Positions 27,175-35,967 of a stretch of 64,000 nucleotides of DNA are shown here, in pieces. The notes under the pieces are model-generated. The model saw only the letters and a program-made list of their open reading frames with translations. It did not search any database and was not told where the DNA came from. This stretch comes from Pseudoxanthomonas sp. PXM03 (GTDB taxonomy: Bacteria; Pseudomonadota; Gammaproteobacteria; Xanthomonadales; Xanthomonadaceae), in contig NZ_JACVAU010000004.1 of assembly GCF_014852005.1 (NCBI RefSeq), forward strand, positions 62,001 through 126,000. The letters are read 5' to 3'. The first letter of the stretch is position 1, and the number at the start of each line of letters is the position of its first letter. The position numbers and the translations under genes are program-made.

Positions 27175-27771
27175 TTGAGCGACGACATCATTCCGCGCAT
27201 CCCGCCCAACATGCCGCAGGTGCCACCGAACCGGTTCACCCGCTGGCTGGGCCGCACGTTCCTGCGCACGTTCGGCTGGAAGATGACCGGCACGCTGCCG
27301 GACATCCCGAAGCTGGTGATGATCGTGGCACCGCATTCGTCCAACTGGGACGGCATCTGGGGCATGGCCGCGAAGATCGCGATGGGCTTCCAGGTGCGCG
27401 TGCTGGGCAAGGCGCAGCTGTTCTGGTGGCCGCTGTCGCCGCTGCTCCGGAAGCTGGGCGTGGTGCCAGTGGACCGCAGCTCGCCGCAGGGCACGGTGGA
27501 GCAGGCCGTACGTATGCTGCGACAGTCCGAGAAGATGTGGTTCGCGCTGACGCCGGAAGGGACGCGCAAGCGCGTGGACAAGTGGAAGGGGGGCTTCCTG
27601 AAGATCGCCCACCAGGCGCAGGTGCCGATCCTGATGGCGTACTTCCACTATCCGGAAAAGACCATCGGCATCGGCGACGTTTACTACCCCACCGGCAACA
27701 TGGACATCGACATGGCCGCGATCCGCGACTGGTACCGGCCGTGGCAGGGGAAGAACCGCGGGACGGTGTGA
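27175..27771 (+). CDS. lysophospholipid acyltransferase-family protein
   Basis: 198 residues. A PlsC-type acyltransferase: the H-x4-D motif is HSSNWD near residue 49, with substrate motifs VPVDRSSPQG and LTPEGTRKRVDKWKGGF. It likely acylates a lysophospholipid or related alcohol at the inner membrane; the exact substrate is unknown and it is shorter than classical PlsC. The start is TTG at 27175, with GGGAG six bases upstream overlapping the arfB stop, giving MSDDIIPRIPPNMPQ. Probably translated with arfB. Confidence 0.85.
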   Translation: MSDDIIPRIPPNMPQVPPNRFTRWLGRTFLRTFGWKMTGTLPDIPKLVMIVAPHSSNWDGIWGMAAKIAMGFQVRVLGKAQLFWWPLSPLLRKLGVVPVDRSSPQGTVEQAVRMLRQSEKMWFALTPEGTRKRVDKWKGGFLKIAHQAQVPILMAYFHYPEKTIGIGDVYYPTGNMDIDMAAIRDWYRPWQGKNRGTV

Positions 27772-27819
27772 GGCTGCAGGCCGGGTAAGCGGCCATCCGA
27801 TCCACACGCGTTGATGCCA

Positions 27820-28016
27820 ATGGATCCCCGCGTTCGACGGGATAACGAAGTGACCACACCCCGTCGTCCCAGCGAAGGCTGGGACCCATCTTGATTCTGC
27901 TCTTGCACGGGTTGGCCCCGGGTAGCGCGTGCAAGGGCAGTGAAGCCGCTGCGGGAACACCTCGGGTTGACCAGGTGGCAACGGCGCAATGGATCCCAGC
28001 GTTCGCTGGGATGACG
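27820..28016. repeat. cluster of three interspersed palindromic repeats, family C
   Basis: The 345-base gap 27772-28116 carries no gene but three copies of a hairpin repeat: 27820-27847 (atggatccccgcgttcgacg), 27861-27889 in opposite orientation (gtcccagcgaaggctgggac), and 27989-28016 (ggatcccagcgttcgctggg). CTTGCACG/CGTGCAAG near 27903-27935 is a further inverted pair between copies two and three. The repeat family resembles the common TCCCAGC-TTCG-GCTGGGA elements of proteobacterial genomes. Confidence 0.75.
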
Positions 28017-28063
28017 GAACCCGTCACCACGGGCGCGCCGGGTCGCGATGGCGTTCCATCAGA

Positions 28064-28092
28064 TAAACAAAGGCCCGCCTTTCGGCGGGCCT
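28064..28092 (-). terminator. intrinsic terminator of the TonB receptor gene
   Basis: On the minus strand AGGCCCGCC-GAAA-GGCGGGCCT is followed by TTGTTTATC, 25 bases after the receptor stop. A typical rho-independent terminator. Confidence 0.85.
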
Positions 28093-28116
28093 CGTTCCTG
28101 TCCGTGGCGCAATGCC

Positions 28117-31100
28117 TTACAGCGGCTCGCCGCCCAGCTTCCAGGTGACCTGCAGGAAGTAACTGCGGCCCACCGAATCGAACCAGGAGGTATCGTAGTA
28201 CGGATAGTTCGCCCACGTCGCGTCCTTGGGCGGCATCTTGTCGAGCAGGTTGTTGACGGTCAGCGACACGCGCAGATGGTCGTTGATGTCATAGCGCGCA
28301 CCGGCATTGAAGCGCCAGGTGGAGCCCGTCCAGGCATCGTTGGCGTAGTTCGCGACGCGGCCCAGGTAGTTGCCGAAGATGCTGGCGCCTACCGCATCGC
28401 GCTCCCAGCTCACGCCCAGGTTGCCCTTGGTGCGCGGTAGCGTGGTGGCGCTGAAGCTGACATCCAGCATGTCCTCCTCGGGGTCGCCCGGATACTGCTG
28501 GCGCGTGTGCTCGTCGGTCCACGTGTAGGTGCCGGTGAAGCGGAAGTCGCCGGCGTTGGCGGTCTGCAGGCGGTAGTTGGCGGTGACGTCGACGCCCGAG
28601 GTTTCTTCGTTGGCGATGTTGATGGGGCTGAAATGCACGCTGGTGATGAATCCGTCCGCATCGCGCATCACGCGGGCTAGGGCATCGACGCAGGTCGGCG
28701 AGGTGATGTCCACCGGCGCCCCGGTATCGGTGGTGCCGAGGCGGCAGTTGGCTTCGTCCATGCGCAGTTGCTCGCGGCTCTGGCTCTGCACCTGGTTCGA
28801 CACCTTGATCCTGTAGTAGTCCACCGCCAGGTCGAAGTCGGCGAACGGCGACCACACGAAGCCGGCCGAGAACGACTTGCTGGTCTCCACGTCCAGGTCC
28901 ATGTTGCCGGTGTAGACGTCGAACGTGTTGATGTCCCAGGTGCCGTCGTCGTAACACTCGTCGTCGCTGAAGCCCGGTTCGTCGGTCCGGCACTGGTAGT
29001 AGTCGGTCGACACGGTGCGGTAGTAGTCGTCGCCGGCGAACAGGTAGTGCATGTCGGGCGCACGGAAGCCGGTGCCATACGAGCCGCGCACCAGCAGCGT
29101 GTCGAGCGGACGCCATTCCAGGCCTGCGCTGTAGGTGAACTTGCCCGGATTCTTGTTGCCGTACTCGTAGCGGTCGTAGCGGCCCGCCAGGCTGGCCTGC
29201 AGTGAGGACAGCAGCGGCAGGCGGAACTCCGCCGCCACGCTCCAGCGGTCGCGGTCGCCCTCGCCATCGCCGTAGCGCGGGCCGAAGTAGGCATCGGCGG
29301 TCAGCGCGAGCGGGTCGGGATTGATCTCGTACGACTGCTGGCCGTATTCGATGGCGCCGGCGAAACCGACATCGCCCGCCGGCATCGTGAACAGTGCGGG
29401 TGTGTCCACGGTGAAGCTGAGGTTGTCGTTGTCGGCCTTGGGGCGGAACGTCGACATCGCGCCGATGGAAGCGAACTCGGCAGGCGTCAGCGGCGTGAAC
29501 AGGCGCGTCGGGTCCGGGCTGAAGATCGCATAGCCGTCCGCGTCGTAGCCTTGCTGCTCGCCCAGGAACAGGCGGTTGGCGGCGGCGGCGCGGATGCGGG
29601 GCATGCCCACGTCGGCCTTGTACTGCGAATGGTTGTAGGCCGCTTCCCAGTTCCAGGCGTCGCCGAAGCTGCCCTGCAGGCCTGTCGTCACCGCGAACGT
29701 CTTCTGGGTGGTGGTGTTCATGCGGTTGCCGAGGCCGCCGATTTCCTCGGGCGTGAACTGCCGCGACCAGATCTCGTAGTGACCGGTAGCGGCGTTGTAG
29801 AACATCTTGTCGTTGTTGTCGGTCGAGTTCGGGTCATGGAATTGCCAGCCCATGACGTCGCTGACCACGTCGTTGCCGTTGGTGCCGGTCAGCAGCTTGA
29901 CCTCCTGGCGCCCCAGTTGGACATCGGCGAACCAGGACAGGGTGTCGGAGAAGCGGTACTCGAACGAACCGTAGGCCGTGAAGCCTTTGCGCTCGTTCTG
30001 GATCGTGCGGTACGCGATCGCGCGCTCGCTGCCGCAATACGGCTCGCCGAACCGGTCCTCGGCCAGCACGGTGGTGCCATCGTTCAGGCCCGCCATCGCG
30101 GCGCAGTTATCGGCCGGCGCGATGTTGGCGTCGTCGTCCCAGTCGTAGAGCTGGGCGGTGAGGCGGGGCAGCTGGCGGCGCGAGGTCGGCGCATCCAGTG
30201 TGGAGTCCTGGTTGCGGCGTTCGAAGCCCCATAGCGGTCGCTTGTCGAGCAGCTCCAGGCCGACGATGCCGCTGAACGCATCACGCTCGAAGCCGGTGGT
30301 CAGCGTGAGCTTGTGGGATTCGCCGCCGCCGCGTTCGGTATCGCCGTAGCGATAGTCGATGATGGTGCCGTCGGTGGACTTCTTCAGGATGAAATTGATC
30401 ACGCCGGCCATGGCATCCGAGCCATACACCGCCGACGCGCTGCCGGTGAGCACTTCGATGCGGTCGATCATGCCCAGCGGGATGTTGCCGATATCGGTGA
30501 AGTTGCTGCGGCCGTTGAGCGGCAGCGGGAAGTCGGCGATGCGGCGGCCGTTGATCAGCACCAGGGTGTGGTTGGGGCCGAGGCCACGCAGATCGACGGC
30601 CTGCGCGCCCGGGGTCGACTGTGCGCTGGTGGTGTTCTGCTGGCCCTGCACGCTGCCGCTGTTCTGGCTGAGCGAACGCAGGACGTCCGGGACAGAGGTG
30701 AAACCCGCCGCCTGGATCTGCTCCGCCGTCACCACGGTGATCGGTGCAGGCCCCTCGATCTGTGCACGCGGGATGCGCGAGCCGGTGACCTGCAGGGTTT
30801 CCAGCTGGGTCACGGGCTCTTCGACCTGCGCGGCGCCTCCACCGGGAGGTGTTTCCTGCGGTGCAGGACGCGGGGGCGGTGCGCGGCGCGGAGTGGCGTC
30901 GGCCTGCACGATCAACACCGCGCCGGAAGCGTCGCGCTTGGCCTGGAAGCCACTGCCCTGCAGCAGGCGATCCAGCGCCTGGTCGGTCGACGTGGCGCCC
31001 TGCACCCCGGTGGTGCGCCGGCCCTTCAGCTGATCGGCGCGATAGACCAGCTGCGTGCCGGACTGCTTGGCCAGCGTGTTGAGCGCTGCCGTCAGTTCGC

Positions 31101-31200
31101 CCGCAGGCAGGTCGATGCGGCCCGGGGCCGCCTGGGCCTGCGCGGCGAGTGCCGCGCTACAGGCCATGCTCAACAGCAGGACTCGCACTGGATACTGCAT
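28117..31200 (-). CDS. TonB-dependent receptor with N-terminal STN signalling domain
   Basis: 1027 residues. A signal peptide ends at about residue 26 (AQAQA). An STN domain (about 30-95, IDLPAGELTAALNTLAKQSG) follows, then a Pro-rich linker, and a plug starting VTGSRIPRAQ near 140 with DLRGLGPNHTLVLINGRR. The outer-membrane barrel ends FDSVGRSYFLQVTWKLG. The STN domain normally passes a ligand signal to a FecR anti-sigma, and FecR and sigma genes lie just upstream on the same strand. Substrate cannot be told from sequence. ATG at 31200 follows GGGGAGAG. The terminator at 28064 ends the unit. Confidence 0.95.
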   Translation of the reverse strand: MQYPVRVLLLSMACSAALAAQAQAAPGRIDLPAGELTAALNTLAKQSGTQLVYRADQLKGRRTTGVQGATSTDQALDRLLQGSGFQAKRDASGAVLIVQADATPRRAPPPRPAPQETPPGGGAAQVEEPVTQLETLQVTGSRIPRAQIEGPAPITVVTAEQIQAAGFTSVPDVLRSLSQNSGSVQGQQNTTSAQSTPGAQAVDLRGLGPNHTLVLINGRRIADFPLPLNGRSNFTDIGNIPLGMIDRIEVLTGSASAVYGSDAMAGVINFILKKSTDGTIIDYRYGDTERGGGESHKLTLTTGFERDAFSGIVGLELLDKRPLWGFERRNQDSTLDAPTSRRQLPRLTAQLYDWDDDANIAPADNCAAMAGLNDGTTVLAEDRFGEPYCGSERAIAYRTIQNERKGFTAYGSFEYRFSDTLSWFADVQLGRQEVKLLTGTNGNDVVSDVMGWQFHDPNSTDNNDKMFYNAATGHYEIWSRQFTPEEIGGLGNRMNTTTQKTFAVTTGLQGSFGDAWNWEAAYNHSQYKADVGMPRIRAAAANRLFLGEQQGYDADGYAIFSPDPTRLFTPLTPAEFASIGAMSTFRPKADNDNLSFTVDTPALFTMPAGDVGFAGAIEYGQQSYEINPDPLALTADAYFGPRYGDGEGDRDRWSVAAEFRLPLLSSLQASLAGRYDRYEYGNKNPGKFTYSAGLEWRPLDTLLVRGSYGTGFRAPDMHYLFAGDDYYRTVSTDYYQCRTDEPGFSDDECYDDGTWDINTFDVYTGNMDLDVETSKSFSAGFVWSPFADFDLAVDYYRIKVSNQVQSQSREQLRMDEANCRLGTTDTGAPVDITSPTCVDALARVMRDADGFITSVHFSPINIANEETSGVDVTANYRLQTANAGDFRFTGTYTWTDEHTRQQYPGDPEEDMLDVSFSATTLPRTKGNLGVSWERDAVGASIFGNYLGRVANYANDAWTGSTWRFNAGARYDINDHLRVSLTVNNLLDKMPPKDATWANYPYYDTSWFDSVGRSYFLQVTWKLGGEPL

Positions 31201-31299
31201 CGACGACTCTCCCCGTGGTGCTCGGAATGGCACCTCTCGCTATCAGGACGAACGAGCCGCGCAAATCCCCCCATGACCTTCGTCGTGGCGTGCGCGGCC

Positions 31300-32361
31300 C
31301 TAGCGTGTGTGCAGCACGATGCGGTCCGGATGCCGTTCGGCGCGCACCGGGAATCCCTGTTCCAGGATATGCGCGAAGCCCTCGGCGTTGGACCAGCGGA
31401 AGTTGCCGCCCACGCGCAGCTCGGCGACGGTGGCGTCGGCCAGTTCCAGCTTGCGGGTGTTGAAGCGGTTGAACTCGGCGGCAGCCTCCGCCAGCGACGT
31501 GTCGTCGAAGGTCAGGAAGCCCTCGCGCCATTCCAGGTAGCGCTCCGCATCGGCCACCGGCAGCGAGCGCACCAGCACGCCGTTGCGGCCGGCGGTCGCT
31601 ACGCTGCCGGCCGGCAGCAGGGCCACCGGCTGCGCGCGGCCATCGCGGCCGGCCCGGCTTTCCAGCCGCACCTTGCCTTCCGTCACCACCACGCGCACGG
31701 CCTCGGTATCGCGTCGCACGGAGAAGCGCGTGCCCACCGCAGCCACACGGCGGCCCTCCGTTTCCACCACGAACGGGCGCCGTGTATCACGGGCCACGTC
31801 GAAGAAGGCTTCGCCCTGCACCAGGGAGACGTGCCGTTCGCTGCGGCTGATGCGCAGTTCCAGCCGGCTGTCGCTGCTCAGGGTGGCGGTGGAGCCGTCG
31901 GGCAGCGTCACGGTCTGTATCTGGCCGACAGTACTGGCATAGGTGCCCTGCTCGCGGCCGGTCATCTGCCAGCCACCCCAGGCGGCGGAGCCCAGCGCCA
32001 GGACGGCCAGCGTCGCCGCCATGCCGTGCCGCCATCCGCTGCGCCGCGCCCGGTCGTCCCGGTAGCGTGGCGCGAAGGCGACGTCGCGCAGGTCGGGGAT
32101 CCGGTCGGGTGATCCTTCCGGCACGCGCGCACCGGACTCGATGCGCGGCGGTGGCGAGCCCGCGGGAAGACCCGCCGCCAGCGCCTGCAGGCGACCGGCT
32201 TCGCGCCACGCCGATTCCAGCCTCAGCCATGCCACCTTGTGCTGCGCCGATGCGGCCAGCCATGCGTCCAGCGCACGCTGGTCCTGCGCGCTCCAGTCAT
32301 CGCCATCGCGACGGACCAGCCAGTCGGCTGCGGCCTCTTCAATCCGACTGCTGTCGGTCAT
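31300..32361 (-). CDS. FecR-type anti-sigma regulator
   Basis: 353 residues. The cytoplasmic N-terminus (EEAAADWLVRRDGDDWSAQD) would hold the ECF sigma. One membrane helix follows near 129-147 (MAATLAVLALGSAAWGGW). The periplasmic FecR domain has VTLPDGSTATLSSDSRL, VQGEAFFDVARD and GTRFSVRR. A short STN-like segment (FDDTSLAEAAAEFNRFN) comes near the C-terminus. Together with the receptor's STN it makes a cell-surface signalling relay. The start at 32361 overlaps the sigma gene end by 23 bases, so the two are translationally linked. Confidence 0.93.
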   Translation of the reverse strand: MTDSSRIEEAAADWLVRRDGDDWSAQDQRALDAWLAASAQHKVAWLRLESAWREAGRLQALAAGLPAGSPPPRIESGARVPEGSPDRIPDLRDVAFAPRYRDDRARRSGWRHGMAATLAVLALGSAAWGGWQMTGREQGTYASTVGQIQTVTLPDGSTATLSSDSRLELRISRSERHVSLVQGEAFFDVARDTRRPFVVETEGRRVAAVGTRFSVRRDTEAVRVVVTEGKVRLESRAGRDGRAQPVALLPAGSVATAGRNGVLVRSLPVADAERYLEWREGFLTFDDTSLAEAAAEFNRFNTRKLELADATVAELRVGGNFRWSNAEGFAHILEQGFPVRAERHPDRIVLHTR

Positions 32362-32935
32362 GTCCGTCGTCCTCGTCCATGACGGGCCGGGCAGCCGTCC
32401 GCGCGACCGGCCCACGCACGGCATCGCCGCCGTACAGGTGGTCGGCGAGCAGGCGCATCCCTTTGGCCAGATGTTTTTCCACGGTCTTCTCGCTGATGCC
32501 CAATTGCCGGGCGACGTCCTTCTGCGGCAGTTCCTCCACCCGCCGCAGCCACACCACCTCGCGGCAACGGTCGGGAAGCCGGTCCAGGGCCTCGACCATG
32601 CGCTTGAGCGCCTGTCGGGTCCCGGTCCACCGCTCGGGCGACACCTCGTCGATCAGGTAGACGTTCGAGGACTCGAAATCACCCACCGACTCGATCGACA
32701 CCACCCGGCTGCGGCGCAGGCGGTCGGTCATCAGGTGGCGGGCGGTGGCGAACAGGAAGGCCTTCGGCGCGTCCGGCCGTGCGCGGGCCGCCGCCTCGTA
32801 GACGCGCGCGTAGGCCTCCTGCCGCAGGTCATGCCACTCGTCGCGATGTGGCCATGCGCGTTGCAGGAACAGCACCAGTGCCCGTTCGTGGACGAGCACC
32901 TCGCGAACGAACCAGTCGTCTAATTCGGTGGGCAT
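32339..32935 (-). CDS. ECF sigma factor, FecI type
   Basis: 198 residues. Region 2 shows WPHRDEWHDLRQEAYARVYE and AFLFATARHLMTDRLRR. Region 4 has LDRLPDRCREVVWLRRVEEL and LGISEKTVEKHLAKGMRLL. It should direct RNA polymerase to the receptor gene when the FecR-STN relay is triggered. It heads the sigma-FecR-receptor set and overlaps FecR by 23 bases. A 131-base gap separates it from the divergent fusion peptidase gene. The C-terminal tail is acidic and His-containing (MDEDDGHDRQQSD). Confidence 0.93.
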   Translation of the reverse strand: MPTELDDWFVREVLVHERALVLFLQRAWPHRDEWHDLRQEAYARVYEAAARARPDAPKAFLFATARHLMTDRLRRSRVVSIESVGDFESSNVYLIDEVSPERWTGTRQALKRMVEALDRLPDRCREVVWLRRVEELPQKDVARQLGISEKTVEKHLAKGMRLLADHLYGGDAVRGPVARTAARPVMDEDDGHDRQQSD

Positions 32936-33066
32936 GGCCGCACTCTAGCCGATCACGCACACCGTACGCGCGGTCCATCCGGATGGGGGGAAGTGCGCGC
33001 CGGTTCGTCTCTCCTTGGCATCGGTGCGTGGCATCCTGCCGCCACCTTCGACGCGGGAGTAGCGGC

Positions 33067-35007
33067 ATGGTGTCTGTCCTTGGTGCAGTGCGGCGTGGCG
33101 TGGTGTGCATGCTCGCGCTGGCATTGTCGTTGCCTGCGCTGGCGGGCAAGCCGGCGCATTACGTACTGGGCGACACCGGTGCAAAGACCCCGGGGAAAGT
33201 GCAGCCGGGCCTGCTGCTGATGGGCGGCGGCGACCGCAACTTCGATGCGATGCGCTGGTTCATGCAGAAGGCGGGCAACGGGCACATCGTGGTGCTGCGC
33301 GCATCGCAGGCCGGTGAGATCGGCGAGGAATTCTTCAACGAAGTGGGCGGCATCGCGTCGGTGGAAACGTTCGTCTTCAGCGATCGGGACGCGGCGACGG
33401 ATCCCGCCATGCTGCGCAGCCTGAAGCGCGCCGACGGCATCTTCCTGGCGGGCGGCGACCAGTCGCGCTACGTGCGCTACTGGCGTGGCACCCCGGTGGG
33501 CGATGCGCTGGACGCGCACGTGCGCGCCGGCAAGCCGTTGGGCGGCACCAGCGCCGGACTCGCCATGCAGGGCGAATACCTCTATGGCGCGATGGATGGC
33601 GGCAGCCAGATCAGCCCGCGCGCGCTGGCCGACCCGCTCGGCCCGGACAACACCATCGAAACGGATTTCCTGCATCTGGCGTTGCTGAAGGGTGTCATCA
33701 CCGACACGCACTTCAGTGAACGCAACCGTCTCGGCCGCCTGGTCGCGTTCGTCGCCAAGGCCGAAGCGATGGCGCAGCGTCCGCTCATCGGCCTGGGCGT
33801 GGATGAAGACGCTGCGGTCGCCGTGGAAGGCGATGGCCGTGCGCGCGTATACGCCACCGCGCCCGGTGCGGGTGCCACGGTGGTGAAGGGCGGCTTCGCG
33901 CAGAAGCAGGTCGAAGACGAGGCGATGAACCTCGATCGTGTCGACACCGTCATCGCCGGCGTCGACTCCGTGCTGCACCTGCCGAGTGGGCGCGTCGAGA
34001 AGCCCGCCGCCGAACGCCAGTACGCCGTGCGCAACGGCGTGCTGGTGGCGCTGGAGTCGCCGGTGCTGGTGATCCATGGCGGTGCCGGTGTCGAACGCGC
34101 GGGCATGACGCCGGCCGACGAGGATGCCGCACGCAAGGCACTGGAAGCGGCGCTGCGCGCGGGCCATGCACAACTCACCGCAGGCAAGCCGGCGCTGGAC
34201 GCGGTGACCGCCGCGATCACCGTGCTGGAGGATGCACCGCAGTTCAACGCGGGCCGTGGTGCGGTATTCACCCACGATGGCAAGAACGAACTGGATTCCT
34301 CGATCATGGACGGTGCTACCGGCAAGGCGGGCGCGGTGGCCGGGGTGCACCGGGTCAAGAATCCGATCACGCTGGCACGCGCAGTGATGGACAAGTCGCG
34401 CCACGTGATGATGGTCGGCGGCGGCGCGGAAGCCTTCGCGAAGGAGCAGGGCATCCCGCTCGTCGACCCGTCGTACTTCCGCACCGAAAAGCGCTGGCAG
34501 CAGTTGCAGAAGGCACTCAAGGAAGAAGCGCAGGCGCAGGCGGCCAACGCGCCGCTGGACCTGCCGGGCAAGGCTTACTTCGGCACGGTCGGCGCATTGG
34601 CGCTCGATGCGAAGGGGCAGCTGGCCGCAGGCACATCGACTGGCGGCATGACCAACAAGCGCTACGGCCGCGTGGGCGATTCGCCCATCATCGGTGCGGG
34701 CACCTGGGCCGACGACCGTTGCGCGGTCTCCGGCACCGGCTGGGGCGAGTACTACATCCGCGCCGCCGCCGCCCACGAGATCTGCGCGCGCGTGCGCCTG
34801 GCCGGACAGGGCATCGCACGCGCGGCGGACGGCGTGATCAACCGCGACATCCCGAAGGCCGGCGGCGACGGCGGCGCCATCGCCCTCGGCGCGGACGGCA
34901 GCATGGCCTTCCCCTTCAATACCGAAGGCATGTACCGCGGCTGGATCGGTGCCGACGGCGTGCCGCACGTGGCCATCTACAAGGAAGACGCGCTGCCCGC
35001 GCGCTGA
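33067..35007 (+). CDS. exported fusion: cyanophycinase-like peptidase + isoaspartyl peptidase/L-asparaginase
   Basis: 646 residues with a signal peptide (to about residue 27, LPALAG). Residues about 45-310 match the S51 cyanophycinase family: LLMGGGDRNFDAM, AGGDQSRY, the nucleophile serine S162 in GGTSAGLA and the DTHFSERNRLGRL block. Residues about 331-646 are a complete Ntn-type isoaspartyl peptidase: VIHGGAG, AVTAAITVLED, FNAGRGAVF, SSIMDG, the autocleavage/catalytic threonine T507 in FGTVGALAL, and STGGMTNKRYGRVGDSP. Cyanophycinase releases beta-Asp-Arg dipeptides and isoaspartyl peptidases split them, so one secreted protein could complete the pathway. Autocleavage before T507 would give a 506-residue (less the signal peptide) and a 140-residue chain. 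Substrate use is inferred. Confidence 0.92.
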   Translation: MVSVLGAVRRGVVCMLALALSLPALAGKPAHYVLGDTGAKTPGKVQPGLLLMGGGDRNFDAMRWFMQKAGNGHIVVLRASQAGEIGEEFFNEVGGIASVETFVFSDRDAATDPAMLRSLKRADGIFLAGGDQSRYVRYWRGTPVGDALDAHVRAGKPLGGTSAGLAMQGEYLYGAMDGGSQISPRALADPLGPDNTIETDFLHLALLKGVITDTHFSERNRLGRLVAFVAKAEAMAQRPLIGLGVDEDAAVAVEGDGRARVYATAPGAGATVVKGGFAQKQVEDEAMNLDRVDTVIAGVDSVLHLPSGRVEKPAAERQYAVRNGVLVALESPVLVIHGGAGVERAGMTPADEDAARKALEAALRAGHAQLTAGKPALDAVTAAITVLEDAPQFNAGRGAVFTHDGKNELDSSIMDGATGKAGAVAGVHRVKNPITLARAVMDKSRHVMMVGGGAEAFAKEQGIPLVDPSYFRTEKRWQQLQKALKEEAQAQAANAPLDLPGKAYFGTVGALALDAKGQLAAGTSTGGMTNKRYGRVGDSPIIGAGTWADDRCAVSGTGWGEYYIRAAAAHEICARVRLAGQGIARAADGVINRDIPKAGGDGGAIALGADGSMAFPFNTEGMYRGWIGADGVPHVAIYKEDALPAR

Positions 35008-35054
35008 GGGCGGATGGCGGTATGCTCGGAGTGGTCGATCAGGGAGGGGGAGCC

Positions 35055-35795
35055 ATGCGCATGATGTTGGGAGCGGGACTTCTGGCCGTCGCTATGGGGG
35101 CCACGGCGGCGAGTAAAGAGGCAGAGCCTGTTCGGTTCCATGCCAATGCGCGCGTCGAGCTGGACGCATATGGTGTGCCGCGGCAGGTGCAGGTGAACGA
35201 GAAGCTGCCGCCCGCCATACGCAGCGTGGTCGAGCAGCAGGTCATGCAGTGGCGGTTCGAGCCGGCGCGGGTCAACGGTGTGGCTATGGCGGGTGTCACG
35301 CATGTGTTCCTCGATGCTTGCTTGGCCCCGCTTCCGGGCGATGGCATGAGCGTGGCGATGAACTACCGGCACCATGGCCCCGGTTATGCCAGTGGCGCAC
35401 CGTTGCTGTCGCCTCCCCGTTTTCCGCCCAGTGCCGCTCGCTACAACCAAGAGGGCAGCTTCAGGGTGGTGGCGCAGATCGGAGAGGATGGTCGGGCAAA
35501 GATCGCATCGGTGGAAACGGTGTCGGGTTCACTCAAGCCGTTCGAGCAGGCGTTGCGTGACTGGGTGACGTCGATGCGCTACTTGCCAGAGGAAGTGGAC
35601 GGCAAGCCGATCGCCACTCGAGTGGTATATCCCGTCGCGTTCTCGCTCCCCAATGTATCCATCAAGCAGCTCAGAGAAGAGCAGCGCGACGCCGCCAGGC
35701 AATCCGTCGAGTGTCAGGCGGCCGTGGGTGAAAGCAAAGATCCTCAACGCCCCGTTGTGCTGGATTCGCCATTCAAGTTGAAGGAAACCGGCTGA
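35055..35795 (+). CDS. exported protein with two TonB-C-like domains (paralog 3)
   Basis: 246 residues with a signal peptide (MRMMLGAGLLAVAMGATAAS). The first half reads ANARVELDAYGVPRQVQ and QWRFEPARVNG. The second reads LLSPPRFPPSAARYNQEGSF, then VAQIGEDGRAKI and MRYLPEEVDGKP, the same double fold as the proteins at 13327 and 17506 but more diverged. No membrane anchor. GGGAGGGGGAGCC precedes the ATG; an upstream ATG at 35022 is possible. It follows the fusion peptidase by 47 bases and may be in its operon. Function unknown. Confidence 0.8.
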   Translation: MRMMLGAGLLAVAMGATAASKEAEPVRFHANARVELDAYGVPRQVQVNEKLPPAIRSVVEQQVMQWRFEPARVNGVAMAGVTHVFLDACLAPLPGDGMSVAMNYRHHGPGYASGAPLLSPPRFPPSAARYNQEGSFRVVAQIGEDGRAKIASVETVSGSLKPFEQALRDWVTSMRYLPEEVDGKPIATRVVYPVAFSLPNVSIKQLREEQRDAARQSVECQAAVGESKDPQRPVVLDSPFKLKETG

Positions 35796-35886
35796 CGCCT
35801 CCAGGCGGGATCTCGCCGCGCGGCGGTCGCGGTCGCGAGTGGCCCTCTGCCCGTCGTTGGAACGAGGGCCGCAATGTGACTCATGT

Positions 35887-35930
35887 CGCAAATGTGAACT
35901 CTGTAAGTTAAGATACAGATCACATTTGCG
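35887..35930. promoter_or_regulatory. long inverted repeat in the leader of the DUF11 gene
   Basis: CGCAAATGTGA and TCACATTTGCG are perfect inverted arms, with CTGTA/TACAG nested inside. The core is AT-rich. GCAATGTGA just upstream (near 35871) repeats the half-site. It could be an operator or an RNA hairpin. The 260-base gap 35796-36055 holds this, the hairpin below and no gene. Confidence 0.5.
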
Positions 35931-35967
35931 GTCGACCCCTCCTTGCCTGGACGGCGTCTTGGGTCGG

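Noticed and set aside
35887..35930. CRP/Clp binding site from TGTGA and TCACA
   Set aside because: The half-sites are separated by far more than the six bases required; it is a long hairpin instead.
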